From Methylobacter tundripaludum SV96 (lineage in GTDB: Bacteria > Pseudomonadota > Gammaproteobacteria > Methylococcales > Methylomonadaceae), in the NCBI RefSeq assembly GCF_000190755.2, contig NZ_JH109153.1, positions 62,001 through 126,000 on the forward strand: DNA of 64,000 nt. The letters are read 5' to 3'. The notes below the pieces were generated by a model. That model was not told the DNA's origin and searched no databases. It was given only the letters and a program-made list of their open reading frames with translations. Positions 16,401 through 24,361 of the stretch are shown here, one piece after another (within the stretch, counting starts at the first letter, position 1; every line of letters starts with the position of its first letter). The position numbers and the translations under genes were made by a program.

Positions 16401-18781
16401 AATCGATACTGGGGCTCCGCCAGCGGGATACGCACCGTTTGGGTCTGCCGGTTAAGCCCAAAGCCGCTGCGTAATTGCGCATGGCGTTCGAACAGCGCGG
16501 CCAGTGCGCCGTTTAACGCCGACTTATCCAGCTTGCCGCGGACGTGCATGGCAACCGGCATGTTATGCAGCGAGCTGTCGGTTTCTATACGGTTGACTGT
16601 CCACAGCGCCTGCTGCCCGAATGATAACGGCTGCTCATCGTTGTCTTCAACTGCCGACGGGGCGATTTGCGCTTGGCCGGATTTCGCCAACGTTAAAGCC
16701 TGTTCGGCGCACGTAGCCAGGGAATGATTGCCGAGCAGCTGCGCCACCGGCAAATCGATAGCCAGCAACTCGTCGATAAAGTATTTCAGCTCCACGGCTT
16801 TCAGCGAGTCCATGCCAAGACTTGGGAGCGATTGCGCTATATCGACAGCTTCGACCGCCAAGCCGGACAAAGCCGCCGCCTTTTCAACCAGAACTTGCGC
16901 CAGTAAACGAGCGCCCTCCGCATCGGCAATCGACAGCAATACCTGCCTCAATAAAGTCGGCTCCACGCTTTGCGTCGGTTTAGCCGTGTCGGGTTCTACG
17001 CTACCTCCGCCATTCAGCTCATCGACGGCAACAACCTTAAATTGCTGCTGCTCGAAGGCCTGCCGACAAGCCGAACGCCTGATTTTGCCGCTGCTGGTTT
17101 TCAAGATCGCTCCCGGTTTCAACAGCATCACGGTATCGGCCTGTATGCCGCATTCCTCGACCAGCCGGGTACGGATCGCGGCAAACTCGGTCCGGTAGTC
17201 GGGCTGTCTTAAGCGGTTGCGTTTCAGCTCGGCCAACACGACCAGCTTTTCGCCGTCGTTTCCGTTCACCGCAAAGGCGGCCGCACAGCCGGGGTTTAAC
17301 GCATCGGTCGCGGCTTCGACTGCATATTCCAGGTCGTGAGGGTAGTAATTGCGGCCGCGGATGATGATCAGGTCTTTCAAGCGCCCTGAAACGAACAATT
17401 CGCCGCCCTCGATAAAGCCCAAATCGCCGGTGCGCAGCCAGCGGTGTTGACTGTTTGCAGCGCCGATAAACGCCTGCCCGGTGGCCGACGCATTTTGCCA
17501 ATAACCTTGGCTGATACTGGGGCCGCCGAGTTGAATCTCGCCGATTTGATCGTCTCTACACGGCTCGCCGGTTTCGGGGTCGACGATACGAATCCGTTGC
17601 GCGGCGTCAACATCGATACCGCCGCAGCCGACCAGCCGGCGGGTCTCATCATCGCCGCTGATGGCCGGACGCACCTTGCCTTGTTCCAGACCGGCCTTAT
17701 AAAAAGCCGCCACCGTAGGCTCGGCATTTTTATCGCCGCCGGTAGCCAGCAAGGTTGCTTCCGCCAAACCGTAACAGGGATAGAAAGCTTTACGGCTGAA
17801 TCCGCAGGCTGCGAAAGCGGCAGCAAATCGGTTCATCGTGTCGGGACTAATCGGTTCTGCGCCGTTGAAAGCCAGACGCCAGCTGCCAAGATCCAGCCCC
17901 GCTTTTTCATCGGCGGTTATTTTCCGTGCGCACAGCTCGAACGCAAAATTCGGCCCGCCGCTGGTATGGGCGCGGTAATCGCTGATGGCTTGCAGCCAGC
18001 GGACGGGTTTTTCAAGGAACGCCATCGGCGACATTAAAATGGCGCTGGCCCCGCAATACAAAGGCTGCATGACGTTGCCGATCAAGCCCATGTCATGGTA
18101 CAGAGGCAACCAGCCGACCACCGTCGACTGGGCATTGTGGCCGAAGCGCCGCTTGATCAGCTGCTGATTCGCCATCAAATTGCCGTGGTTGATTATTACG
18201 CCCTTGGCGTTGCCGGTGGAACCCGAGGTGTATTGTAAAAAAGCCGGATCATGGTCGTGCAAGGTCGGCAAGCGCCAGGCGCTTGCGTCGACGGCGGCAA
18301 GATTGTCGGTAATCAGCCATCGTTTATCTAACAAACCGGCACTGTCGACCGCAAACTGGCGCACCGCATTGGCGACGCTTTGCGTGCTGAGTATCACCGC
18401 CGCCTGACTGTCATCGATGATCGCCTGCAACCGCGGCATGTGTCGGCCGTTGCTCGGCGGATACGCGGGCACCGCAATCAGTCCGCCGTAAAGGCAGGCG
18501 AAAAACGCCACGATATAGTCCAATTCCGGCGGATACAGCAAAATAGCGCGTTCGCCCTGCAATCCCAGCGCCTGCAACTGCGCGGCCAGCTGTCTGGCCT
18601 GTAAGTCCAGCTCGCCGTAAGTCATCGACTGAATGGGTTGTTCGCCGTTTTCCAGGAACGTATAGGCGGTGCGATGCGTTTGCCGCTCCGCCCGCAACTG
18701 CAATAATTCAATCAGGGATGCGGCGTTGCTGAATGATATATCCTCATCTACGCCGTCAAAACTGTGTTGTTTGTTTAACAT
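13475..18781 (-). CDS. Fatty acyl-AMP ligase / NRPS starter protein (FAAL-ACP-C-A-T)
   Basis: A 1768-residue loading protein. Residues about 15-590 form a fatty acyl-AMP ligase (YTSGSTGNAKG near 180, GWLPLYHDMGLIGN following), which activates a fatty acid as acyl-AMP and transfers it to the adjacent ACP (GMDSLKAVEL, Ser near 657). A condensation domain follows (HHIVVDFRS near 845), then an adenylation domain (YTSGSTGKPKG near 1323, code DSALVAEVWK) and a carrier domain (GGHSLSGVQ near 1716). It should N-acylate the first amino acid of a lipopeptide. The start at 18781 follows an AGAGAGTAGGG stretch; a longer frame continues upstream but overlaps the ankyrin gene and has no NRPS-like sequence. 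The A-domain substrate is not assigned. Confidence 0.95.
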   Translation of the reverse strand: MLNKQHSFDGVDEDISFSNAASLIELLQLRAERQTHRTAYTFLENGEQPIQSMTYGELDLQARQLAAQLQALGLQGERAILLYPPELDYIVAFFACLYGGLIAVPAYPPSNGRHMPRLQAIIDDSQAAVILSTQSVANAVRQFAVDSAGLLDKRWLITDNLAAVDASAWRLPTLHDHDPAFLQYTSGSTGNAKGVIINHGNLMANQQLIKRRFGHNAQSTVVGWLPLYHDMGLIGNVMQPLYCGASAILMSPMAFLEKPVRWLQAISDYRAHTSGGPNFAFELCARKITADEKAGLDLGSWRLAFNGAEPISPDTMNRFAAAFAACGFSRKAFYPCYGLAEATLLATGGDKNAEPTVAAFYKAGLEQGKVRPAISGDDETRRLVGCGGIDVDAAQRIRIVDPETGEPCRDDQIGEIQLGGPSISQGYWQNASATGQAFIGAANSQHRWLRTGDLGFIEGGELFVSGRLKDLIIIRGRNYYPHDLEYAVEAATDALNPGCAAAFAVNGNDGEKLVVLAELKRNRLRQPDYRTEFAAIRTRLVEECGIQADTVMLLKPGAILKTSSGKIRRSACRQAFEQQQFKVVAVDELNGGGSVEPDTAKPTQSVEPTLLRQVLLSIADAEGARLLAQVLVEKAAALSGLAVEAVDIAQSLPSLGMDSLKAVELKYFIDELLAIDLPVAQLLGNHSLATCAEQALTLAKSGQAQIAPSAVEDNDEQPLSFGQQALWTVNRIETDSSLHNMPVAMHVRGKLDKSALNGALAALFERHAQLRSGFGLNRQTQTVRIPLAEPQYRLVSVTCYDERQRREAIAAFVRKPFDLEQGPLLKAALFSCADDDHVLAFCAHHIVVDFRSLSILLEEFKMRYLGQAPDLPEPAVSYADYVAWQSAYLADQRAEQDWQYWQRQLSGDLPKLALPIERQTACSSSCRGQAETLTIAPDTLQKLKQLAAEQHTTLYTLLLTVFKTLLYRYSGQQDIIVGSPTLGRPKREFADTVGYFVNPVALRSHPTAEQRFSDYLAEVNATVLGALTHQHYPFSLLVEKLQPEREQGTSAFYRAWFVLQSGGASDAAELALGIPGSALDWAGLSAESYALEEVAAQFDMALLMAETQQGLAASFQYRSELLSRTTVLRFIAHFQCLLHGMLANPDSRLSELPLLTAPERKQLAEWNATGIDYPHSNTIHSVFEAVARQHPDAVALVYRQRRLSYAELNAQANRLAQCLLAQGAGPERRVALCISRCPELVVGILAILKAGAVYVPVDPAYPKDRQAYLMQDAGCRWLLTDTALLPGLDCGTMATICVDDVDAYGNCSNDNPEIPLHADHAAYVIYTSGSTGKPKGVVVSHGNLMHSTRARNAYYQEPVGCYLLLSSFAFDSSVAGIFWTLSQGGCLCLPEENQVKDPAALGALIEYRRVTHLLALPSLYELLLEHAPTVALKTLNTVVVAGEACANPLTELHFKRLPDAALFNEYGPTEATVWSSVYAVTQPQGEANVPIGKPIGNMHIYVVDDALQLLPVGVAGELLVGGEGISRGYLDQAGLTAERFIPDPFGATGGRLYKTGDRARYLADGNIEFLGRLDQQVKIRGYRIELGEIEACLLRHPSIKAAAVAVREEVPGNKRLTAYLVAESGNTTDTEDLKAHIRHCLPEYMLPSAWLWLDAMPLNANGKLDRNALPASANQTDNAASYVAPRDEAEQAVADIWREVLGVQQLSIHDDFFELGGHSLSGVQVTAKVQELFNIEVPVNILFEAATVAKFVDRMAEYQATEAFEIAE

Positions 18782-18828
18782 ATTCGCCCTACTCTCTTTG
18801 AATGAGTCGTCTGTTGAATTGCCGCCCT

Positions 18829-18970
18829 GTAGGCCGTAATAAGCCCGCTTGAGCGACAGCGAAAACGGGAGGTTCCTGCAAAACACCATCGGGAATCGCC
18901 GGAAAAGCCACCTCGCGCTATGCCCTTCGCCAAGCTCAGGACAGGCTTGGGTGGCCTTATTCCGGCCTAC
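18829..18970. repeat. Inverted GTAGGCCG-AATAAG repeat pair
   Basis: GTAGGCCGTAATAAG at 18829-18843 is mirrored by CTTATTCCGGCCTAC at 18956-18970 with one mismatch. Between them, 18919-18948 holds the common CCCTTCGCCAAGCTCAGGACAGGC-type repeat. The right arm supplies the last codons and the TAA stop of the ankyrin gene. It lies upstream of the FAAL-NRPS start, so a promoter for the cluster may be inside or near it. Confidence 0.65.
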
Positions 18971-19514
18971 GTTGCCGATAATCGGCGGCAAGTTCCAAAT
19001 CGGTCGGCACATGAAAACCCAGCCGATCCCGGCAATAATTTCGCCAGTCTTCCGAAACCCGGTCAAATACCACATCCTCCCCATGCCACATCGACGCGGT
19101 GACGCTAAAATCCTGATGCAGATAGACCACGGCGTCGTCCGCCAGCGTTGGCCGCCAACTGGAAAATTGATCGAACACTTTGACCGGGTAGGCTTTGCAA
19201 TACGGACGAACAGGCCTTTCCGACCCAATGCCGCTGTCTTGCTCCACCTGTTGCAGCAGGCTTGCGACTTCCACCTGTGCGGCCGCCAAGGCGATTTGAT
19301 AAGGCGTTCTAAGATCGCGGCCGCTATTGACTGCATTGGCTCCGGCTTTGTGTAAAAGCTGAACAATAGCCAAATAGCCATGACCGGCGGCCCAGTTCAA
19401 TGCCGTCCAACCGTAATTGTCCTTTTGCTCCAAATCCTCGCCATCATCAATCAAGGCTTGCACCCGATTAATGTCGCCCGCTTTCGCGGCTTCGATCAGC
19501 TGCGCTTCATTCAT
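18957..19514 (-). CDS. Ankyrin-repeat protein
   Basis: A 185-residue protein. The N-terminal 90 residues contain ankyrin repeats (DNYGWTALNWAAGHGYLAIVQ, GRDLRTPYQIALAAAQVEVASLL), a protein-interaction fold. The C-terminal part, rich in Trp and Asp, is not recognised. There is no signal peptide, so it is probably cytoplasmic. It precedes the FAAL-NRPS gene on the same strand with a 175-bp gap; a role in the cluster is possible but unproven. The final residues (RRPE) and stop codon fall in a dispersed repeat, so the original C-terminus may have been different. The start is supported by a decayed second copy of the same N-terminus at 20404. Confidence 0.8.
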   Translation of the reverse strand: MNEAQLIEAAKAGDINRVQALIDDGEDLEQKDNYGWTALNWAAGHGYLAIVQLLHKAGANAVNSGRDLRTPYQIALAAAQVEVASLLQQVEQDSGIGSERPVRPYCKAYPVKVFDQFSSWRPTLADDAVVYLHQDFSVTASMWHGEDVVFDRVSEDWRNYCRDRLGFHVPTDLELAADYRQRRPE

Positions 19515-19643
19515 AAATCATTCCCTATAACCAGGTGGAAAACTCAATAATGTTAAAAATACTGAAGAATCTCATGACATCGCCGAACCGGGATTAAATT
19601 ACCCCAACACAGAGCAGACGACTGGCGGTAATTTTTTCCTCAT
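19515..19643. repeat. Duplicated upstream region, copy A (ankyrin gene)
   Basis: The leader of the ankyrin gene shares blocks with the leader at 20405-20496: GAAAACTCAATA, TTAAATT-CCCAACACAG, GACGA-TG and ATTTTT-CCTCA, in the same order. Copy A has about 40 extra bases in the middle. It probably carries the promoter. The rest of the gap to 19679 shows nothing else. Confidence 0.65.
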
Positions 19644-19679
19644 AGTTGCCTATTCGTGAGCCGATTGCAGTTTTTAGGC

Positions 19680-20330
19680 TCATGCTTTTCTGCCGCGTTC
19701 CCGGTTGGAATTTGCAGTGGCAATAATGCCATGCTGCGTCATTTCATCGATAACCTGTCGCACACAGGCGCCCAGCTCTGTTGTTCCGGTATCCACGGTG
19801 AGTTCGCAATTTTCGGGTATTTCGTAAGGTGAGGTGATGCCGGTGAATTCCGCTAATTGTCCGGCCCGAGCTTTTTTATAAAGGCCTTTTACGTCGCGCG
19901 ACTCGCAAATTTCGATCGGTGTGTCGCAATAAATTTCGATAAAGTCGCCGCGCTCCACTATGCCGCGCACCCGTTCACGGTCCGCACAATAGGGCGATAT
20001 GAAGGCGGTCAGCACAATGATGCCCGCTTCCATAAAAATCTTGGCCATTTCACCGATGCGACGAATGTTTTCCTGGCGGTCTTGCGCCGAAAAGCCCAGG
20101 TCGCCGCACAAGCCGTGGCGAACATTATCGCCATCCAGCACGAAGGTGCGACAGCCCCGATGGTGCAGCGCCTCTTCGACGGCATGAGCCAGCGTCGATT
20201 TGCCCGACCCGGATAATCCGGTGAACCATAAGATCGCGCCGCGATGGCCGTTTTGCGCTTCACGCCGAGCGCGGGTTACGGTGGCGCGATGCCAGACGAC
20301 GTTGGTTGAGACCGATAGTTGTGCATTCAT
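19680..20330 (-). CDS. cysC: Adenylyl-sulfate (APS) kinase
   Basis: A 216-residue APS kinase, which phosphorylates APS to PAPS, the sulfate donor for sulfotransferases and for PAPS reduction. It has the Walker [10 protein letters not shown] at 38-46, the family sequence [16 protein letters not shown] and [13 protein letters not shown], and normal length. No cysD, cysN or cysH is next to it. Its start codon overlaps the TGA of a 25-codon remnant of the ankyrin gene (ATGA), so translation may be coupled to that remnant. It lies on the same strand as the NRPS cluster, which would allow a role in sulfation of the product, but no sulfotransferase is visible, so this is speculative. Confidence 0.95.
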   Translation of the reverse strand: MNAQLSVSTNVVWHRATVTRARREAQNGHRGAILWFTGLSGSGKSTLAHAVEEALHHRGCRTFVLDGDNVRHGLCGDLGFSAQDRQENIRRIGEMAKIFMEAGIIVLTAFISPYCADRERVRGIVERGDFIEIYCDTPIEICESRDVKGLYKKARAGQLAEFTGITSPYEIPENCELTVDTGTTELGACVRQVIDEMTQHGIIATANSNRERGRKA

Positions 20331-20404
20331 ATCAACAATTGTCCGGCTTGCCGCCGATTAGCGTCGCCGGTTTTCGCCGCTTCGATACGTTGTGGTTCAT
20401 TCAT
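20327..20404 (-). pseudogene. Truncated ankyrin-gene remnant, 25 codons, overlapping cysC start
   Basis: From the ATG at 20404 the frame encodes 25 residues. Fifteen of the first 20 are identical to the N-terminus of the ankyrin protein at 19514 (both begin MNE-Q-IEAAK-GD-NR). The frame ends at TGA overlapping the cysC ATG. Together with the duplicated upstream DNA this is best read as a duplicated ankyrin gene cut down to its leader, leaving its expression signals in front of cysC. It might also be a functional upstream coupling frame. Confidence 0.75.
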
Positions 20405-20496
20405 AAACGTCCCCAATATATTTGAAAACTCAATACCCGTTCGGAACTAAATTGCTCCAACACAGGGTGGACGATTGATTGTGATTTTTCCCTCAC
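20405..20496. repeat. Duplicated upstream region, copy B (in front of cysC)
   Basis: The order of shared blocks matches 19515-19643 (GAAAACTCAATA, CTAAATTGCTCCAACACAG, GACGATTG, ATTTTTCCCTCA). The remaining DNA to 20653 shows no gene; it should hold the promoter of the divergent secretin-like gene. Confidence 0.65.
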
Positions 20497-20653
20497 CACT
20501 GTTTTCCAGGTAATCGATCCGGCTTGGCCATGGAAAAATCGGCTGCCGGAAGCTGGCATCAAATCACCCGACCGGTATCGCGAAAAAGAATTTCGGATGG
20601 CACACACAACGTTATACCATAGCGATTAATGGTTACTGCACCGGAGCATCGCC

Positions 20654-21442
20654 TTGAAAAAACTTTTAGCCTTGATTTTTATAACCCTGCTTGGCAGCAG
20701 TGCTGTTGCCGCAGAAACAGTTATCGAAGTAATTCCCTTAACCAATCGACCGGCGTTCGAGATAGTGCCGTTGCTCGCGCCATTGCTTGGGGATACCGCC
20801 CAACTGGTCGATAACGGCTCCAATCTACTGGTCAAAACTACGCCTGATAAGCTGGCTGAAATCAAGGCCATCATTAATCAACTGGATGTGCGCCAAAGCA
20901 ATCTGCTCATCACCGTCATTCAGAGCAGGCAGACTACCGCCGATGAACTTAACGCGGCCGCCAGGGCTCAACTGAATATCCCGGTCAATGACCCATCAAG
21001 ATCCGGCGGCAGGATAATCGGCCATTTGTATCAGACTCAAGATAAAGGCGCCGACGAAAACACCCAGACCGTTCGAACCATGGAAGGCGTCCCGGCTCAG
21101 ATTAAAGCGGGCAATGTTTACCCGAGACAAAATTTTTCCGGTTACGGTTACCCCACGACGACCGAATATACTGAAGCAACCACCGGTTTTGCGGTAATAC
21201 CCAGACTGGCCGGACAACAAGTCATTCTGAGCGTATCGCCCTGGTCGGACAAAATGAACGGACGGGGACAGATCGAGACCCGGGATGCGCAATCAACAAT
21301 CAGGATTAATCTTGGCGAATGGGTGGAACTTGGGGGCGCTGGCGAAAGCAGTAGCAGCAGTACAAACAGCGCACTTGTTAATACCCGCCAAAGCGACAAA
21401 AGCCAGATGCATATTTTGGTTAAAGTCGAGCGGGTGGATTAG
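20654..21442 (+). CDS. Periplasmic secretin N-domain-like protein
   Basis: A 262-residue protein with a Sec signal peptide (MKKLLALIFITLLGSSAVAA, cleavage after residue 20). Residues about 22-95 resemble the N0/N1 domains of secretins and NolW (VIEVIPLTNRPAFEIVPLLAPLL, TPDKLAEIKAIINQLD). The C-terminal half resembles a short beta domain without the full secretin pore. It is much shorter than a GspD/PilQ secretin, and no secretion genes are nearby. It probably acts in the periplasm or outer membrane; function unknown. It is monocistronic and divergent from cysC. Confidence 0.8.
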   Translation: MKKLLALIFITLLGSSAVAAETVIEVIPLTNRPAFEIVPLLAPLLGDTAQLVDNGSNLLVKTTPDKLAEIKAIINQLDVRQSNLLITVIQSRQTTADELNAAARAQLNIPVNDPSRSGGRIIGHLYQTQDKGADENTQTVRTMEGVPAQIKAGNVYPRQNFSGYGYPTTTEYTEATTGFAVIPRLAGQQVILSVSPWSDKMNGRGQIETRDAQSTIRINLGEWVELGGAGESSSSSTNSALVNTRQSDKSQMHILVKVERVD

Positions 21443-21703
21443 TGGGTCTTGTTACAAAATTGAAACCGGCGCTGCAAAAACCCGTGGTTGTTTAGTTTTT
21501 GGCGGAATGAAATAAGCATTATCTAAAATCGCCGAATGCCCTCTTCGCATACCGCCGCTTTCCCCCATAATGGCCTGAATCTGCACGTCCCGAATAGACA
21601 TAATCCCTCGTGAAATGGAAATAAACGCCTAAATCTGGCATTATGTCGCCTCAATACGCCTTGTATTCCACAAGGTTGAAACAACTCTACATTAAGGAAA
21701 GCA

Positions 21704-22045
21704 ATGAATAGTCTCCCCAAATGTCCCGCATGCGGCTCAGAATTTACCTACGAAGACGATATGATGTATGTCTGCCCTGAATGCGCACACGAATGGCCAA
21801 AAGATGGGACAGCCGAAGATAGCTCCGATGTCCGTATCGTTAAGGATGCAAACGGCAACGTGTTGCAAGACGGCGATACCGTCACCGTAATCAAGGATCT
21901 TAAAGTCAAGGGCTCATCGTCGGTGGTCAAAGTCGGCACTCGAGTCAAAATCATCCGTCTGGTCGACGGCGACCATGATATTGACTGCAGAATCGAAGGT
22001 ATTGGCGCAATGAAACTTAAATCGGAATTTGTTAAAAAAGCCTGA
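21704..22045 (+). CDS. yjdM: Zinc-ribbon protein YjdM (PhnA family)
   Basis: A 113-residue protein with an N-terminal zinc ribbon (Cys7, Cys10, Cys24, Cys27) and a C-terminal SH3-like domain ([27 protein letters not shown]), the standard YjdM/PhnA layout and length. Historically linked to phosphonate use, but its molecular role is not established and no phosphonate genes are nearby. An AAGGAAAG ribosome site precedes the ATG. The 261 bases upstream show nothing distinctive. Confidence 0.93.
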   Translation: MNSLPKCPACGSEFTYEDDMMYVCPECAHEWPKDGTAEDSSDVRIVKDANGNVLQDGDTVTVIKDLKVKGSSSVVKVGTRVKIIRLVDGDHDIDCRIEGIGAMKLKSEFVKKA

Positions 22046-22362
22046 TATATAAGCTCGAGCTCATTAAGGAATTGATGAAGAGCGAACGCTTTGCGTTACT
22101 CGAATGCGCCCGTTTTTATAATTTGTTTGAGCTTCGTCACGGACCCGACCATGGCGAGCGCGAAACCAACGGCAACAAGCTGTGTGATGCCGGAAAATCC
22201 GTGTTTCAGGACATCAGAGACTGTGAACGTACCACACCAGTATAACCACGAAGGCACGAAGAAAAATACCTGAAAACTTCGTGTTCTTCGTGCCTTCGTG
22301 GTGAATAACGCTTTTAGCCTGATTTAGATGATACCTTCACAGTCCCGTCCGCTTGCAACCCG
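22046..22362. other. Convergent gap with dispersed repeats
   Basis: There is no gene between yjdM and moeA, which converge here. The gap contains the 17-bp inverted repeat at 22245-22302 and, at 22313-22344, a 32-bp motif TTTAGCCTGATT...CCTTCACAGTC that recurs at 62457-62488 beside purL. Confidence 0.6.
22245..22302. terminator. ACCACGAAGG-type inverted repeat, probable bidirectional terminator
   Basis: ACCACGAAGGCACGAAG (22245-22261) is perfectly mirrored at 22286-22302. It lies between convergent genes, fitting a terminator, but a related copy at 37066-37123 shows it is a dispersed repeat family. A long T-run is lacking. Confidence 0.55.
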
Positions 22363-23607
22363 CTATATCAGCAAACTGAACGGTTCAACCGTTACCCTGT
22401 CACCGGCTTGTACGCCCTTGCACCCTTCCGGCAAGACGATGTAGCAGCCGCTCTGGCTCATGGAGCTGAGGATGTGCGAGCCTTGCTGACCTGCTGAAGC
22501 AACAAAGAACTCGCCGTTTTCATCTTGACTGAGGATGCCGCGCTGATATTCCTGCCGTCCGGGAGATTTTTTTAATGCCGAGGTGCAAGTCGCAGTAAAC
22601 CTTAACGGTTTGACAGACGGTGCGCCGGAAAGCTGCCTTAGCGCGGGCGCTACAATCTGCTGAAAGGTCACGACGACGGCTACCGGATTGCCGGGCAACC
22701 CGAAAAAATGACACTGCCCTATTTTGCCGAAAGCCAGCGGTTTACCGGGTTTTATCGCAATTTTCCAGAAATTGACTTCGCCGCAGCTTTGCAGGATTTC
22801 TTTGACATAATCGGCTTCGCCGACCGAAGCGCCGCCGGTGGTTATGATCACATCATAGCTCAGGGACGCTTCGATAAAGCGGTCTTCAAGCAACTGTTTA
22901 TTGTCGGGGATGACACCCAGATCAACAACGCTGTAGCCGGGATCCGACAACAATCCGCCCAGCATAGCGCGGTTGCTGTCGTAGATTTTACCCGACTCCA
23001 GCGGTCGGCCTAATGAGGTCAGTTCGTCGCCGGTGGAAAAATGAGCGATTTTTAACTGGCGCTTAACGGTAACTTCATCAATACCGGCTGAGGCCAGTAA
23101 ACCCAGATCAACCGCTGTCAGCTTTTTAGGCTGGGCTATTAAGCACTCGCCTTGTTTAACGTCTTCGCCGATTTTCCTGACATTTTGTAGCGCTCGTGTG
23201 TCAGCCGGAAAATGTACGGTTTGTTCCTGAACCTGCACATGTTCCTGCATGATCACTGAATCGGCTTGCTCCGGCACCACCGCGCCGGTAAAAATCCTGA
23301 CGCATTGACCGGCTTGCAACTGTCCCTGAAATGGCCGCCCGGCCCAGGAAGTTCCGGCCAAAGCCAACGTAAACGCTTGCCCGTCAGCCATATCTCGACT
23401 TGCAAAAGCATAGCCATCCATAGCCGCATTCCGGTCATGGGGAATATTGACCGGTGAATAAACCGATTCTGCCAGCACCCGCCCCAAGGCGTTTTTTAAC
23501 GCCGCTTTTTCTGTGCCGTTTACTGGGTTTACGGCCGTCTTGATTCTGCCCAACGCGTCGTCAATAGACAATAACGGCCTGGATTCCTGGCTGCATGCAT
23601 CAATCAT
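22363..23607 (-). CDS. moeA: Molybdopterin molybdenumtransferase MoeA
   Basis: A 414-residue enzyme that inserts molybdate into adenylylated molybdopterin in the last step of Moco synthesis. Family sequences seen include RVLAESVYSPVNIPHDRNAAMDGYA, FTGAVVPEQADSVIMQEHV, GGASVGEADYVKEIL and FGLPGNPVAVVVTF. Length is typical. The start overlaps the end of mobB by 8 bp, so the two form one transcription unit with coupled translation. Confidence 0.96.
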   Translation of the reverse strand: MIDACSQESRPLLSIDDALGRIKTAVNPVNGTEKAALKNALGRVLAESVYSPVNIPHDRNAAMDGYAFASRDMADGQAFTLALAGTSWAGRPFQGQLQAGQCVRIFTGAVVPEQADSVIMQEHVQVQEQTVHFPADTRALQNVRKIGEDVKQGECLIAQPKKLTAVDLGLLASAGIDEVTVKRQLKIAHFSTGDELTSLGRPLESGKIYDSNRAMLGGLLSDPGYSVVDLGVIPDNKQLLEDRFIEASLSYDVIITTGGASVGEADYVKEILQSCGEVNFWKIAIKPGKPLAFGKIGQCHFFGLPGNPVAVVVTFQQIVAPALRQLSGAPSVKPLRFTATCTSALKKSPGRQEYQRGILSQDENGEFFVASAGQQGSHILSSMSQSGCYIVLPEGCKGVQAGDRVTVEPFSLLI

Positions 23608-24136
23608 GGCTTTTCATAACATGGTTTTGGATAAAGGCGGCAATCATTTCAGGCCGGTTAAGTTCAAGTTGCACTAAATAATCCGGCGTGTCCAGTGCGG
23701 CATCTGTCGCTATCGCGATGATGTCCGGGTCGTTTGGGTAAAGCAAGGTTTTTTCGAGCGAGGGTCGATGCAATTCAATTTTAGGAAACTGTTCCGCCCT
23801 AAAGCCTTCAACCAGGATCAGGTCCAGTTCAGATTGATCGAATTGCTTTAACTGCTCATCCAAGCGGGGTTCTTTTTCCGGGGTGAATTCGGTAATGATC
23901 GCGCGTCGGTACCGGGATACCAGCATGACGGACGAGGCACCGGCTTCCCTCAGACGAAAGCTGTCTTTTCCGGGCTGATCAATCTCAAAATCATGATGAC
24001 TGTGTTTGATCAGGCCGATGCGCAAGCCGCTTTGTTTTAAAATCGGGATCAATTCGGTCAGTAACGTAGTTTTGCCGGTTCCGCTTGCGGCAACAAAACC
24101 TAAAATCGGAATTTGAGCATTCTGCATATCAACCAA
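23600..24136 (-). CDS. mobB: Molybdopterin-guanine dinucleotide biosynthesis adaptor MobB
   Basis: A 178-residue P-loop GTPase-like protein. It has a Walker A ASGTGKTT near 17-24, the conserved KHSHHDFEID stretch, and DLILVEGFRAEQFPKIELHRP. MobB assists MobA in attaching GMP to Moco. It is the first gene of a mobB-moeA unit; mobA is not visible. An alternative start is the Met at residue 4. Confidence 0.94.
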   Translation of the reverse strand: MVDMQNAQIPILGFVAASGTGKTTLLTELIPILKQSGLRIGLIKHSHHDFEIDQPGKDSFRLREAGASSVMLVSRYRRAIITEFTPEKEPRLDEQLKQFDQSELDLILVEGFRAEQFPKIELHRPSLEKTLLYPNDPDIIAIATDAALDTPDYLVQLELNRPEMIAAFIQNHVMKSHD

Positions 24137-24361
24137 ATTATTAGATTGTTATCATAAGATGTCATATTCTAAGGTATTATTTATCCAAATACTATGCCTA
24201 CATGGCTGTGGCTGCTGTTGGGGTCTTGCTATATTTCCACCCTCCAGGGCGATCAAATCCAGGTAAGGGATGCAGGAGGTAGAGAGTAATGCGGGAGCAA
24301 TTGCCAAGGAGTGGAAGCCTTGTGAACGATCTTAAACAGATCATTAATTCAGGAGTAAACC
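24137..24361. other. Divergent promoter gap, no gene assigned
   Basis: The first 60 bases are AT-rich and should hold the divergent promoters of mobB and the J-domain gene. The GC-richer middle (24195-24300) could encode a 31-residue peptide (ATG at 24194, hydrophobic start) but has no ribosome site. I could not match it to a riboswitch or known ncRNA. Confidence 0.4.

Noticed and set aside
18782-19381. A 200-residue N-terminal extension of the FAAL-NRPS
   Set aside because: It runs antisense-frame through the ankyrin gene on the same strand and shows no domain; the FAAL starts naturally near 18781.
19680-20330. cysC as a proven tailoring gene of the lipopeptide cluster
   Set aside because: Proximity is the only evidence and no sulfotransferase is present, so it is kept as a speculative note.
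24194-24289. A 31-codon peptide gene or a riboswitch between mobB and the J-domain gene
   Set aside because: No ribosome site for the peptide, and the sequence did not match any riboswitch core I could recall, including the Moco type.
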